A DNA stretch of 11,229 nucleotides from an uncultured Collinsella sp. (GCA_900552705.1 USAX01000059.1:1-11229); one strand, 5' to 3'; counted from the first letter of the stretch, positions 1 through 6,378 are shown. Numbers and translations: made by a program. The notes: generated from the letters alone by a model not told the origin.

Positions 1-17
1 GAATATCAGGTGGCGGC

Positions 18-39
18 GGGTGGATGGGGATGGGCGGGG
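18..39 (+). other. G-quadruplex-type motif
   Basis: Four runs of three or four G (18-20, 26-29, 32-34, 36-39) are separated by loops of 5, 2 and 1 nt, which fits the canonical G3+N1-7 pattern. It sits at the window edge, so it could belong to the end of an unseen gene or to the intergenic region. In a high-GC genome such runs can arise by chance, and no function is claimed. Confidence 0.35.
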
Positions 40-49
40 CGGCCCGTCG

Positions 50-272
50 GTTTATCTCAATCTGTAACAGTTAGGCCCTATTTTGCCGAGCAACTGTTAC
101 AGATCGAGACAAACCAAAACCGTCCCGGCGGAAAATCTCAATCTATAACAACAACTCGGCGAAATCCGTCCCTCGTGTTATAGATTTAGACAAACGGGAC
201 CCAATCCACCGGTATATCTCGATCTGTAACATCTAGCCGCCCAAATCGGGTCTAGATGTTACAGATCGAGAT
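50..272. repeat. Tandem array of three palindromic units, 81-nt period
   Basis: Three units start at 54, 135 and 216, exactly 81 nt apart. Each has a 16-nt left arm (consensus ATCTCRATCTRTAACA), a 25-nt variable inner segment and a 16-nt right arm that is nearly the reverse complement (right arms 95-110, 176-191, 257-272). Spacers of 24 nt separate the units. In unit 1 the complementarity extends to 23-nt arms (50-72 with 92-114, two mismatches). In unit 3 it is a perfect 21-bp stem (216-236 with 252-272). The inner segments differ in sequence, yet units 1 and 3 remain self-complementary there: GTT with AAC, and TCTAG with CTAGA. The array accounts for most of the gene-free first 360 nt. It lies just beyond the terminator of the initiator tRNA gene, and the gene on its other side is outside the window. 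The function is unknown: structured RNA, protein-binding array and transcription punctuation all remain possible. Confidence 0.85.
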
Positions 273-322
273 CTTTGATTGAGAGGTTGGGAATTGGACC
301 GAAAACACGGTCCCGGAATAAC

Positions 323-352
323 AAAAAAGCTCGCCGGCTAGGCCGACGAGCT
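323..352 (-). terminator. Rho-independent terminator of the initiator tRNA gene
   Basis: On the minus strand an 11-bp GC-rich stem (342-352 with 328-338, one G-U pair, 3-nt loop CTA) is followed by a run of six T (328 down to 323). It begins 10 nt after the tRNA CCA end, so it is a textbook intrinsic terminator for the tRNA transcript. Confidence 0.88.
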
Positions 353-361
353 GCAAGTTCT

Positions 362-438
362 TGGTCGCGGGGGCAGGATTTGAACCTACGACCTCCGGGT
401 TATGAGCCCGGCGAGCTACCAGACTGCTCCACCCCGCA
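362..438 (-). tRNA. Initiator tRNA-Met (anticodon CAT)
   Basis: This 77-nt gene reads on the minus strand and has the CCA end encoded (364-362). It has a complete cloverleaf: acceptor TGCGGGG with CCCCGCG, D-stem GAGC with GCTC, anticodon loop CTCATAA, and T-arm GTAGG-TTCAAAT-CCTGC. The anticodon stem ends in three consecutive G-C pairs (GGG with CCC), the hallmark of initiator tRNA that directs P-site entry. The first acceptor pair is the weak U1-G72 instead of a Watson-Crick pair. This fits the general need for an unstable 1-72 pair for Met-tRNA formyltransferase, although E. coli uses C1-A72. Promoter and terminator are both visible, so the gene appears to be transcribed alone, divergently from coaX. 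Confidence 0.95.
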
Positions 439-469
439 ATGTCTGGGCGCCTCATGTGCGCAAAAAAGA

Positions 470-498
470 ATATTACGCGGGAGTTCGGTAAACGGCAA
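470..498 (-). promoter_or_regulatory. Promoter of the initiator tRNA gene
   Basis: On the minus strand a -35 box TTGCCG (498-493) and a -10 box TAATAT (475-470) are separated by exactly 17 nt. Transcription would begin near 463, giving a leader of about 25 nt before the mature tRNA 5' end at 438. This is the best housekeeping-type promoter seen in the window. Confidence 0.65.
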
Positions 499-573
499 GG
501 AAAATCTCGTAGAGCATAATTCCTTCATATTTAAACCCCTCAGCCCCTATCACCGTAAACGAATCGCGGCCGA

Positions 574-598
574 GCGCCGTCGACGGCGCGTATACAAT
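574..598 (+). promoter_or_regulatory. Possible coaX promoter with overlapping palindrome
   Basis: TATACAAT at 591-598 resembles a -10 box about 37 nt before the chosen coaX start. No good -35 box is visible at 17 nt spacing. Just upstream is a perfect 16-bp palindrome, GCGCCGTCGACGGCGC (574-589). It covers the spacer region and could be an operator, or could be chance in GC-rich DNA. Confidence 0.35.
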
Positions 599-634
599 GG
601 TGCGCGTCCTTTTATGCCAACACTGGGAGTAGAC

Positions 635-1408
635 ATGCTGCTCGCTATCGATATGGGAAACACGCAGACGGCCATGGGCCTGTTCGACGGAGACGAGCTG
701 GTGCAGTCGTGGCGCATGCCCACCGACCGCTCCTATACCGCCGACGAGATCCACGTGCGCCTGATGGGTTTCTTTAAGATGTACGGCCTCTCGCTCGATG
801 CGGTTGACGCGATCGCCTTTGCGGGCGTGGTGCCGCAGCTCTCGCGCGAGTGGCACGCCGTGGCCGACCGCATTGCCGCAGACGCCATCGTCATCGGGCC
901 GCAGACGGCCGCCGTGACCAAGCTGCGCGCGGCGCGTCCCCAAGCCGTAGGCGCCGATCGCGTCGCTAACGCCGTTGCGGCCGAAACTTTCTACGGCGCG
1001 CCGGCAATCGTGGTGGACTTTGGCACCGCGACCAATATCGACGTCATCGATGAGGACGGTTGTTACATTGGCGGAGCGATCGCGCCGGGCATCCGCATCT
1101 CCATGGACGCGCTTGCCGCCCGTGCCGCCAAGCTCGCCAGCGTGCCGCTCGAGGCGCCCGAGCATGCCATCGGCCGCGATACCGAGGAGTGCATCAAGGT
1201 CGGCGCCGTGGTGGGCGCTGCTGCCATGGCCGAGGGCCTAGTCGAGCGCATGAAGCGCGAGCTGGGCCGCGAGGATGCCACCGTTATCGCCACGGGCGGT
1301 CTCGCCGGCATCGTCGCCGATTCGACCGATGCCTTCGACGTGGTCGACGGACAGCTCACCATCAAGGGCATCTGCGAAATCTACCGCCGCATGCAGGAGC
1401 TGGGGTAA
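635..1408 (+). CDS. coaX: Type III pantothenate kinase (CoaX)
   Basis: CoaX phosphorylates pantothenate with ATP, the first committed step of coenzyme A synthesis, in the cytoplasm. The 257-residue product has the normal length for the family. It shows the acetate/sugar-kinase-fold motifs of the type III enzymes: DMGNTQ near the N-terminus (6-11, phosphate binding), GADR (106-109) carrying the catalytic Asp, DFGTAT (128-133), and GGAIAPG (146-152). Type III kinases are known to need a monovalent cation and to resist CoA feedback, unlike type I. ATG at 635 was chosen because GGGAG at 625-629 is 5 nt upstream. An in-frame ATG at 614 has no ribosome site, and the frame remains open further upstream only by running antisense through the tRNA gene. 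Gene and tRNA are divergent. Downstream is the convergent ATPase, with a palindromic repeat between them. Confidence 0.95.
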   Translation: MLLAIDMGNTQTAMGLFDGDELVQSWRMPTDRSYTADEIHVRLMGFFKMYGLSLDAVDAIAFAGVVPQLSREWHAVADRIAADAIVIGPQTAAVTKLRAARPQAVGADRVANAVAAETFYGAPAIVVDFGTATNIDVIDEDGCYIGGAIAPGIRISMDALAARAAKLASVPLEAPEHAIGRDTEECIKVGAVVGAAAMAEGLVERMKRELGREDATVIATGGLAGIVADSTDAFDVVDGQLTIKGICEIYRRMQELG

Positions 1409-1463
1409 GGCAGGGGCTTAAGTCGAGCACGGGCGCGAGCGGCGGACTAAGCAATGCATCGGT

Positions 1464-1506
1464 CCTATTCCTCAAAAACGAAATTTTTTCAGTTTTGAGG
1501 AATAGG
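1464..1506. repeat. 43-nt palindromic repeat, copy 1
   Basis: The arms begin CCTATTCCTC and end GAGGAATAGG around an A/T-rich centre, with two mismatches near the middle. It lies between the convergent coaX and ATPase genes, 7 nt beyond the ATPase stop, where the hairpin could end transcription in both directions. It differs from copy 3 (2822-2864) at one base and has the same slight asymmetry in the same orientation, so copies 1 and 3 form a direct repeat around the ATPase gene. Confidence 0.9.
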
Positions 1507-1513
1507 CTTTCTG

Positions 1514-2710
1514 CTACGCCTCGCCGCACAACCACCTCGCCAGGTCCACGATCTGCACTCCGTCGCGATCCGTGGCCTCGTGATGCGTGCGGGCGAGAAT
1601 CATCTTGGGATACGCATCGCCAATGCTCAGCAGTGGCGAAATCTCGCGTTCAAATGTCTTATCCGAGCTGATGTCGTCGCTCACCTGAATGTAGAGTTTC
1701 TCGCTCCGCTTGATTGCTACAAAGTCTATTTCCTTTTTATAGAGCACGCCGACGTATACCTCGTATCCGCGACGCAGCAGCTCGATTGCCACCATGTTCT
1801 CGTATACGCGTCCCCAATCCATATCACGTGTACCAAGAAGCGCATATTTAAACGCATGGTCCGCCAGATAGTACTTCTCGCCGCTCTTAAGGTATTTTTT
1901 GCCGCGAATGTCGTACCGACGAACTTTATAGAAGGCAAACGCATCGCACAGGTACCCCATGTACGTGCCGACCGTCTTGTTCGTAATCTTTAACCCATCC
2001 GCATTTAATGCATCAGTAATGTTGCGTGCCGACGTAATGTTGGAAACGTTGTCCATCATGTAATCGGCAATGCGCAGCAGCGCCGATTCGTTTCTCACGT
2101 TATGCCGCTGCACGATATCTCTCACAATGAGCGTCTTGAAGACGTTGGAGAGATATTGATAGCGCTGCTCCTGCAGTGGATAAGGGTAAGAGCCGGACAT
2201 ACCGCCGGTTCTCGCGTACTCATCGAAGTCGCGGTCGACCTCGCCCTCGTCGCCATAGAGACGATACTCCTCAAACGAGAATGGGAAAACCTCGATCTCG
2301 AACGTACGCCCCGTAAAGAGCGTCGACAGATCGCTCGACAGCAAAAAGGCATTCGATCCGGTAATGAATATGTCGTACTGCTCGGATGCGTGAAGGCTAT
2401 TGATCGCACGCTCAAAACCGTCGCACATCTGAACTTCATCGATAAGCAGAAAGTTTTGTTTGCCGGACACTCGATGCTCTTTTACATAGGCGAGCAGCGC
2501 GTGATACTCGAGCAGGTTCTCGAACTCATCGAGGTTGTAGTTGATATGGATGACATTCGAATTGGACAGATGTGCCTCCACGTAATCGCGGAGGGCCTCG
2601 AGCAATTTTGATTTACCGCTACGACGGATGCCCGTGATGACCTTGATGTCCGGCACGCCAATAAGACTCGTCAACGTGTCCATATATGACGTTCTATTGA
2701 TGAGTTTCAT
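1514..2710 (-). CDS. AAA-family ATPase with C-terminal DUF4143 domain
   Basis: This 398-residue protein has the architecture of the widespread AAA_14/DUF4143 ATPases. It carries a Walker A motif GIRRSGKSK (27-35), a Walker B LLIDEVQ (88-94), a sensor-like ITGSNAFLLSSDLS (116-129), and a C-terminal region with a PD-(D/E)XK-like pattern: E304, EIDFVAI (327-333) and YIQV (340-343). The last has Gln where an active nuclease usually has Lys. The family is common, often strain-variable and poorly understood; mobile or defence-related roles have been suggested but are not shown here. The start is supported by GAGGAGG a few bases upstream. Base composition is clearly more AT-rich than the neighbouring genes, and codons such as AAT, ATT and TAT are frequent, which suggests acquisition. 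Palindromic repeats lie on both sides, so it resembles a cassette. Nothing is truncated. Confidence 0.88.
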   Translation of the reverse strand: MKLINRTSYMDTLTSLIGVPDIKVITGIRRSGKSKLLEALRDYVEAHLSNSNVIHINYNLDEFENLLEYHALLAYVKEHRVSGKQNFLLIDEVQMCDGFERAINSLHASEQYDIFITGSNAFLLSSDLSTLFTGRTFEIEVFPFSFEEYRLYGDEGEVDRDFDEYARTGGMSGSYPYPLQEQRYQYLSNVFKTLIVRDIVQRHNVRNESALLRIADYMMDNVSNITSARNITDALNADGLKITNKTVGTYMGYLCDAFAFYKVRRYDIRGKKYLKSGEKYYLADHAFKYALLGTRDMDWGRVYENMVAIELLRRGYEVYVGVLYKKEIDFVAIKRSEKLYIQVSDDISSDKTFEREISPLLSIGDAYPKMILARTHHEATDRDGVQIVDLARWLCGEA

Positions 2711-2736
2711 CGGGGCCTCCTCGCGGTCTTTTATCG

Positions 2737-2777
2737 CTATTCCTCAAAACTGAAAAATTTTCAGTTTTGAGGAATAG
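2737..2777. repeat. 41-nt perfect palindrome, copy 2
   Basis: Two perfectly complementary 20-nt arms (2737-2756 and 2758-2777) surround a single central A. The arms share the CTATTCCTCAAAA / TTTTGAGGAATAG sequence of copies 1 and 3, but here the centre is corrected to full symmetry. It lies 26 nt upstream of the ATPase start codon, before the ribosome site, so it could be an operator or a leader hairpin for that gene. Confidence 0.92.
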
Positions 2778-2821
2778 GCTCTATAGCGAATATACCTCGC
2801 GAAAGACCGAGCCACCTTAAT

Positions 2822-2864
2822 CCTATTCCTCAAAAACGAAAATTTTTCAGTTTTGAGGAATAGG
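2822..2864. repeat. 43-nt palindromic repeat, copy 3
   Basis: It is identical to copy 1 except for one base in the central A/T tract and lies in the same orientation. Together with copy 1 it brackets the ATPase gene plus copy 2, about 1.4 kb. No target-site duplication is visible outside the two copies: the flanks read ATCGGT on the left and GCGCTG on the right. Confidence 0.9.
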
Positions 2865-2895
2865 GCGCTGGCAACCCATTCCCCAGATAGGCGAA

Positions 2896-2923
2896 ACCCT
2901 CCCCGGCACAGGCCGAGGAGGGT
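2896..2923 (-). terminator. Hairpin downstream of the biotin-ligase-like gene
   Basis: Twelve-nt arms ACCCTCCCCGGC (2896-2907) and GCCGAGGAGGGT (2912-2923) form a stem with one wobble or mismatch and a 4-nt loop. It begins 39 nt past the stop at 2963. On the minus strand only TTT follows, so it is a weak intrinsic terminator, but its position at the end of the sir2-folPK gene group fits that role. Confidence 0.55.
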
Positions 2924-2962
2924 CTTGTTGTCATGTCTATCTTTGGGCGCGAACGCCCCGCG

Positions 2963-3664
2963 TTACAGCCCGCGAATCCGTACGGCCTCGGGCGGAAACT
3001 CCTGCTCGCCGGCATCGGTCTTGATGGTCGCGCGGCCCCAGATGTCCAGGCCCGCAAACACACCGACCGCAAGCGGCAAACCGTTGGGCGACACCGCCGC
3101 AACCTGACGACCCAGCAGCGGCACCATATCGAAGTACTCACCCAGCACCGGAGCCAGCGGGCCGGCAGCGCCCTGTGGTGTGTTGGCGGCAACCGCCCAG
3201 GTGTCCACGCGGGTCAGCACGGCGGTGGCCAATGCCTCGACCAGCACCTCGTCGGCCATATCCACGCCAAGCTCGCCCAGCGCCGCACGTTCAATATCAA
3301 CCGTCACCGCGGCAAACATGGCCGCAGCACCGGCACCGCCGTTCACGGCAACACGCGCGAGCGACGTCTCAAACGCAGGCGCACCGCACACGATATTGCT
3401 CGGCCACTCAATGCCCACCTTGCCGGCAAGGCCCAACCCCGGCGTCGAAGCCGTGCCCACGAGCGCGTCCATCATGCCCATCGCGGCCACAAACGGCAGG
3501 CCGTGGAAGGCGTGCATGTTCACATCGGGGCGCACAACCAGCGAAAACGTCAGCGAAGCATCGCCCACGCTCCACGCGCACCAGCCCGCGGACACGCCCT
3601 CGCGGCCCGCGTCACGCGCCGCGTCGAGCTCGGTACCGGCGACAACAGCATTCATCTCGATCAT
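2963..3664 (-). CDS. Divergent biotin-protein-ligase-like (BirA/LplA fold) protein
   Basis: The 233-residue product can be aligned by eye with the catalytic and C-terminal domains of biotin protein ligase. LTFSLVVRPD (38-47) matches the strand after the ligase GRGRxGR loop, IEWPSN (85-90) matches the KWPND motif, and 179-232 (FDMVPLLGR to GLDIWGRATI) matches the small C-terminal SH3-like domain. Key ligase residues look degenerate: there is no clear GRGRxGR, the KWPND Lys and Asp are replaced, and no Lys is seen at the expected KLAGIL position. The N-terminal part is also short. It may therefore bind a biotin- or lipoate-type ligand, or a carrier protein, without ligase activity. Its ATG directly follows the FolPK TAG in the same frame; GGGG lies 9 nt upstream as a weak ribosome site. 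An internal ATG at 3655 is an alternative. The family call is by motif only. Confidence 0.6.
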   Translation of the reverse strand: MIEMNAVVAGTELDAARDAGREGVSAGWCAWSVGDASLTFSLVVRPDVNMHAFHGLPFVAAMGMMDALVGTASTPGLGLAGKVGIEWPSNIVCGAPAFETSLARVAVNGGAGAAAMFAAVTVDIERAALGELGVDMADEVLVEALATAVLTRVDTWAVAANTPQGAAGPLAPVLGEYFDMVPLLGRQVAAVSPNGLPLAVGVFAGLDIWGRATIKTDAGEQEFPPEAVRIRGL

Positions 3665-5395
3665 CTACATACGCCCCAATTCGCCCACGATATGGCCCAC
3701 GCGATCCTCGGGCTCCTTGACCTCGACGCCGTTGTAGCGGAAGAACCGAGCCGGGTCGTGCATCAGGTCCTCGAGCGGCACCAGCACAAAGTCACGCTCG
3801 CCGATCAGCGGATGCGGCAGGCGCAGCTTCTTGCCGCCGTGGGTCTCGCCGTCCATCCACAGCAGGTCCAAGTCGATGGTGCGCGGGCCGTTGGCCTTGG
3901 CCTTCTTGGAACGGTCGCGGCCCAGCTCGGCCTCGATCTTCATGAGCTCGTCAAGCAGCACCAGCGGAGCCAGCTCGGTCTTAATCTCGATGACGGCGTT
4001 GGCAAACGCGTCCTGGCGCGTCTCGTAGGCCGGCTCGCTCTCGTAGATCTTGGAGGAGTTGGACACGCAGGTGAGTGGAATCTCGGCGATCATGTCGCGT
4101 GCGGCGCGGATGTTGTCACAGCGATGCCCCAGGTTGGAGCCCACGGCCACAAACGCGCGGCGCGGCTGCGGCTTGGCAACCGCCCAGTAGCCGTTCAGGA
4201 ACTGCGCAAAGCCCGCGGCGTCGTGCACGCGCACAATGTTGGCACCGGCCTGGATGGCGCCCAGGCACACGCCAAACGTAGCGGCATCGCGCTCGGCGGC
4301 CTCGGTCACGCCCGAGACGGCGCCCACAAAGCGCTTGCGCGATACGGCGCACATGAGCGGATAACCCAGTGACGCCATCTTGGCAGTCTCGCGCTGGATG
4401 ACGATGTCCTCGTTGGCCGTCTTGCCAAAGCCCGGACCGGGATCAATGCAGATGCGGTCGCGCGACACGCCGGCGTGGATGAGCGCGCGGGCCTGGTCGG
4501 ACAGAAAGCCCATGACGCGGCGCATGATGGGCGCCGAATCGGGCAGGGTGAAGCGGCGGAGCTGCGAGGTGGGCACGTAGGCTTCCTCGCGGCGGGCGCT
4601 GCGGCGCATCATGGCGGCCAGGCGGTCATTGGGCTCCGATGCGGCCTCGGTGGCCTCGGGCGCGGGCGCGACGGTCTCGGCGGCAGCAGCCTGCTCGGCG
4701 GCCGGCGTCTCCTGCTCGCTTGCAGGCTCGGTCGCGGGCTCCGGATCGCCAAACGGCAACGAGGGCTGCACCACGCCGCCCGGAAGCTTGGCCTCCGGCT
4801 TAGGCTCGCCCAGCAACTTGCCGCGACGGCGGCGAGCCGGCTTCTCAGCCTCACGCGCGGCCTCGGCAGCCGCCTCGCGCGCCTTCTCGGCAACAAACGC
4901 CGCAGCCGAGGTATCGAGCTGCACCGTTGCGTGCGTGCGGGTGGGCGCGGCGACCTCGCCGGCATGCATCACGATGACGCCGCAGGTGCTCGTCTTAACG
5001 AACTCAACCATCTTGGGATCGGTGAAGCCGGTCACGTCGTTGACGATCGAGGCGCCGCAGCGCACGGCCGCCTTGGCAACCGCCACATGACGCGTGTCGA
5101 TCGAGACGATGGCGCCCTCCTTGGCCAGCGCGCGCACCACGGGCAGCACGCGACGCGCTTCCTCATCGGGATTGACCGGGGTAAAACCGGGACGCGTGGA
5201 CTCGCCGCCTACGTCGATGATGTCGGCGCCGGCGTCGAGCATCGCCAGGCCATACTCGATGGCGGCATCCGGGTCGAAGTGCTCCCCGCCGTCGCTAAAC
5301 GAATCGGGCGTCACGTTGAGGACGCCCATGATGCGCGGACGGTCAAAGCTGAGCTCGTACTTTCCGCACCGCCATGTCTTGCTGTCGTTCGCCAT
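3665..5395 (-). CDS. folPK: Fused dihydropteroate synthase-HPPK (FolP-FolK) with a long internal insertion
   Basis: This bifunctional folate enzyme has 576 residues. The N-terminal dihydropteroate synthase (about 1-405) joins pterin pyrophosphate to p-aminobenzoate. It shows IMGVLNVTPDSFSDGG (22-37), DVGGESTRPG (61-70), SIDTRH (98-103), IVNDVTG (117-123), DPGPGFGKT (318-326) and SRKRF (352-356). The C-terminal HPPK (about 412-550) makes that pterin pyrophosphate. It shows VAVGSNLG (416-423), GPRTIDLDLLWMD (503-515) and RLPHPLIGERDFVLVPL (525-541). So two consecutive steps are fused, in reverse order of the pathway. Between MH (143-144) and VMGFL (294-298) lies an Ala/Glu/Pro-rich, probably disordered insertion of about 140 residues. 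ATG at 5395 was chosen because AGGAGGA ends 6 nt upstream; the open frame continues upstream without family similarity. It follows sir2 on the same strand, with its own possible promoter and a leader hairpin. Confidence 0.95.
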   Translation of the reverse strand: MANDSKTWRCGKYELSFDRPRIMGVLNVTPDSFSDGGEHFDPDAAIEYGLAMLDAGADIIDVGGESTRPGFTPVNPDEEARRVLPVVRALAKEGAIVSIDTRHVAVAKAAVRCGASIVNDVTGFTDPKMVEFVKTSTCGVIVMHAGEVAAPTRTHATVQLDTSAAAFVAEKAREAAAEAAREAEKPARRRRGKLLGEPKPEAKLPGGVVQPSLPFGDPEPATEPASEQETPAAEQAAAAETVAPAPEATEAASEPNDRLAAMMRRSARREEAYVPTSQLRRFTLPDSAPIMRRVMGFLSDQARALIHAGVSRDRICIDPGPGFGKTANEDIVIQRETAKMASLGYPLMCAVSRKRFVGAVSGVTEAAERDAATFGVCLGAIQAGANIVRVHDAAGFAQFLNGYWAVAKPQPRRAFVAVGSNLGHRCDNIRAARDMIAEIPLTCVSNSSKIYESEPAYETRQDAFANAVIEIKTELAPLVLLDELMKIEAELGRDRSKKAKANGPRTIDLDLLWMDGETHGGKKLRLPHPLIGERDFVLVPLEDLMHDPARFFRYNGVEVKEPEDRVGHIVGELGRM

Positions 5396-5417
5396 GAACA
5401 TCCTCCTAAAATGCCCA

Positions 5418-5445
5418 CGCCGCCGAGCTTGGGGAGCTGGCGGCG
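5418..5445 (-). promoter_or_regulatory. Leader hairpin upstream of folPK
   Basis: CGCCGCC-AGCT pairs with AGCT-GGCGGCG around a 5-nt loop and one bulged base. It lies between the putative -10 box and the ribosome site of folPK. Only a short T-run (TTTT, 10 nt later on the minus strand) follows, so it could be an attenuator, an RNA-stabilising hairpin or a weak end for sir2 transcripts. Confidence 0.4.
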
Positions 5446-5470
5446 GGGTCGCTTTGCAATCAGTCTTTCT

Positions 5471-5476
5471 ATTGTA
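5471..5476 (-). promoter_or_regulatory. Possible -10 box for folPK
   Basis: TACAAT on the minus strand (context GGATACAATAG) lies 75 nt before the folPK start, just past the sir2 stop. The nearest TTGCGT that could serve as -35 is 19 nt upstream, inside the end of sir2, which is longer than ideal. It would let folPK be expressed separately from sir2. Confidence 0.35.
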
Positions 5477-5490
5477 TCCGCGCACACGGG

Positions 5491-6243
5491 CTAGAACGCA
5501 AACGCGGCCGCGATGTCGCAAGAAATCAGCAGGTCGGCATTTGCATCCTGATCGGTGGGATCAAGATTGCAAATGGCCAACGTATCGCCGGTAAAGTAGC
5601 GTGTGAGACCCGCCGCCGGGTACACCACGAGCGATGTTCCGCCCACGATGAGGGCATCGGCCGCGGCGATGGCGGCAACGGCACCGGTCAACACATGCTC
5701 GTCGAGCGGCTCTTCGTAGAGCACCACATCGGGCTTGATGCGACCACCGCACGCGGGGCACACGGGCACGCCCGCGGCGTCCTCGTGCTCGCGCGAGCAA
5801 ATCCATTCGGCACTATAGAGCGCGCCGCACGCCTGGCAAATGTTGCGATGGACCGATCCGTGCAACTCAAACACGCGCTGCGAGCCCGCCATCTGATGCA
5901 AGCCGTCGATGTTTTGCGTCACCACGGCATCAAGCTTGCCGGCGCGCTCCAGCTCGGCCAGCTTGGTGTGACAGCGGTTGGGCTTAGCGTTAAGCGCGAT
6001 CATCTTGGTGCGGTAGAAGTCGAAGAACTCGGCCGGATGCGCCTCGTAAAAGCTATGCGACAGCATGGTCTCGGGCGGATAGGCAAACTGCTGGTGATAC
6101 AGGCCGTCCACGCTGCGAAAATCGGGGATGCCACTTGCCGTGGAAACACCAGCGCCGCCAAAGAAGACCACGCGCTTGTGGGTGTCAAACAGATCCGCCA
6201 GCGCGGCGGACGCCTGCCTGGGGTCCGATATTGCCTGCGTCAT
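5491..6243 (-). CDS. Sir2-family NAD-dependent protein deacylase
   Basis: Sirtuins remove acyl groups from protein lysines and consume NAD, giving nicotinamide and O-acyl-ADP-ribose. The 250-residue protein has the full core: GGAGVSTASGIPDFR (29-43) for NAD binding, TQNIDGLH (109-116), the catalytic His in ELHGS (H128), four zinc-binding Cys as CxxC pairs (C136/C139 and C162/C165), GTS (202-204) and NLDPT (226-230). ATG at 6243 was chosen because GGAGGA lies about 6 nt upstream; the frame extends 17 codons further to 6294 without a better site. It is divergent from xth, with 135 nt between the starts, and lies upstream of folPK on the same strand, 95 nt away. The acyl preference (acetyl, succinyl or other) cannot be read from the sequence. 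Confidence 0.93.
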   Translation of the reverse strand: MTQAISDPRQASAALADLFDTHKRVVFFGGAGVSTASGIPDFRSVDGLYHQQFAYPPETMLSHSFYEAHPAEFFDFYRTKMIALNAKPNRCHTKLAELERAGKLDAVVTQNIDGLHQMAGSQRVFELHGSVHRNICQACGALYSAEWICSREHEDAAGVPVCPACGGRIKPDVVLYEEPLDEHVLTGAVAAIAAADALIVGGTSLVVYPAAGLTRYFTGDTLAICNLDPTDQDANADLLISCDIAAAFAF

Positions 6244-6378
6244 ATGAGTCCTCCGTCCTTGTTGATCGGGCGGCGTCGGGCGATATCCCAGCATGCGACC
6301 TTTAAGTCAGCATGCGCGGAGCCCACCCCGCCCCTGTTGCGCTAATCTTAAGCCTGCCAACCCCGTCGAAAGGACACC

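Noticed and set aside
50..272. CRISPR array
   Set aside because: There are only three units, the repeated part is split into inverted arms around variable centres, the spacing does not fit known repeat/spacer sizes, and no cas genes are near.
275..634. Upstream extension of the coaX frame by 120 codons
   Set aside because: It runs antisense through the tRNA gene and its promoter, has no family similarity, and a good ribosome site precedes the ATG at 635.
2102..2611. 169-codon plus-strand open frame
   Set aside because: It is antisense to the ATPase gene, which carries intact Walker motifs and a ribosome site.
1464..2864. Insertion sequence or transposon
   Set aside because: There is no transposase and no target-site duplication; the palindromes are reported as repeats and the cassette idea only as a hypothesis.
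2933..4372. 479-codon plus-strand open frame
   Set aside because: It is antisense to the ligase-like gene and folPK, and its His/Arg/Gly-rich product is typical of a shadow frame in GC-rich DNA.
4475..5494. 339-codon plus-strand open frame
   Set aside because: It is antisense to the FolP domain, which has clear catalytic motifs; the antisense product has low complexity and no recognisable domain.
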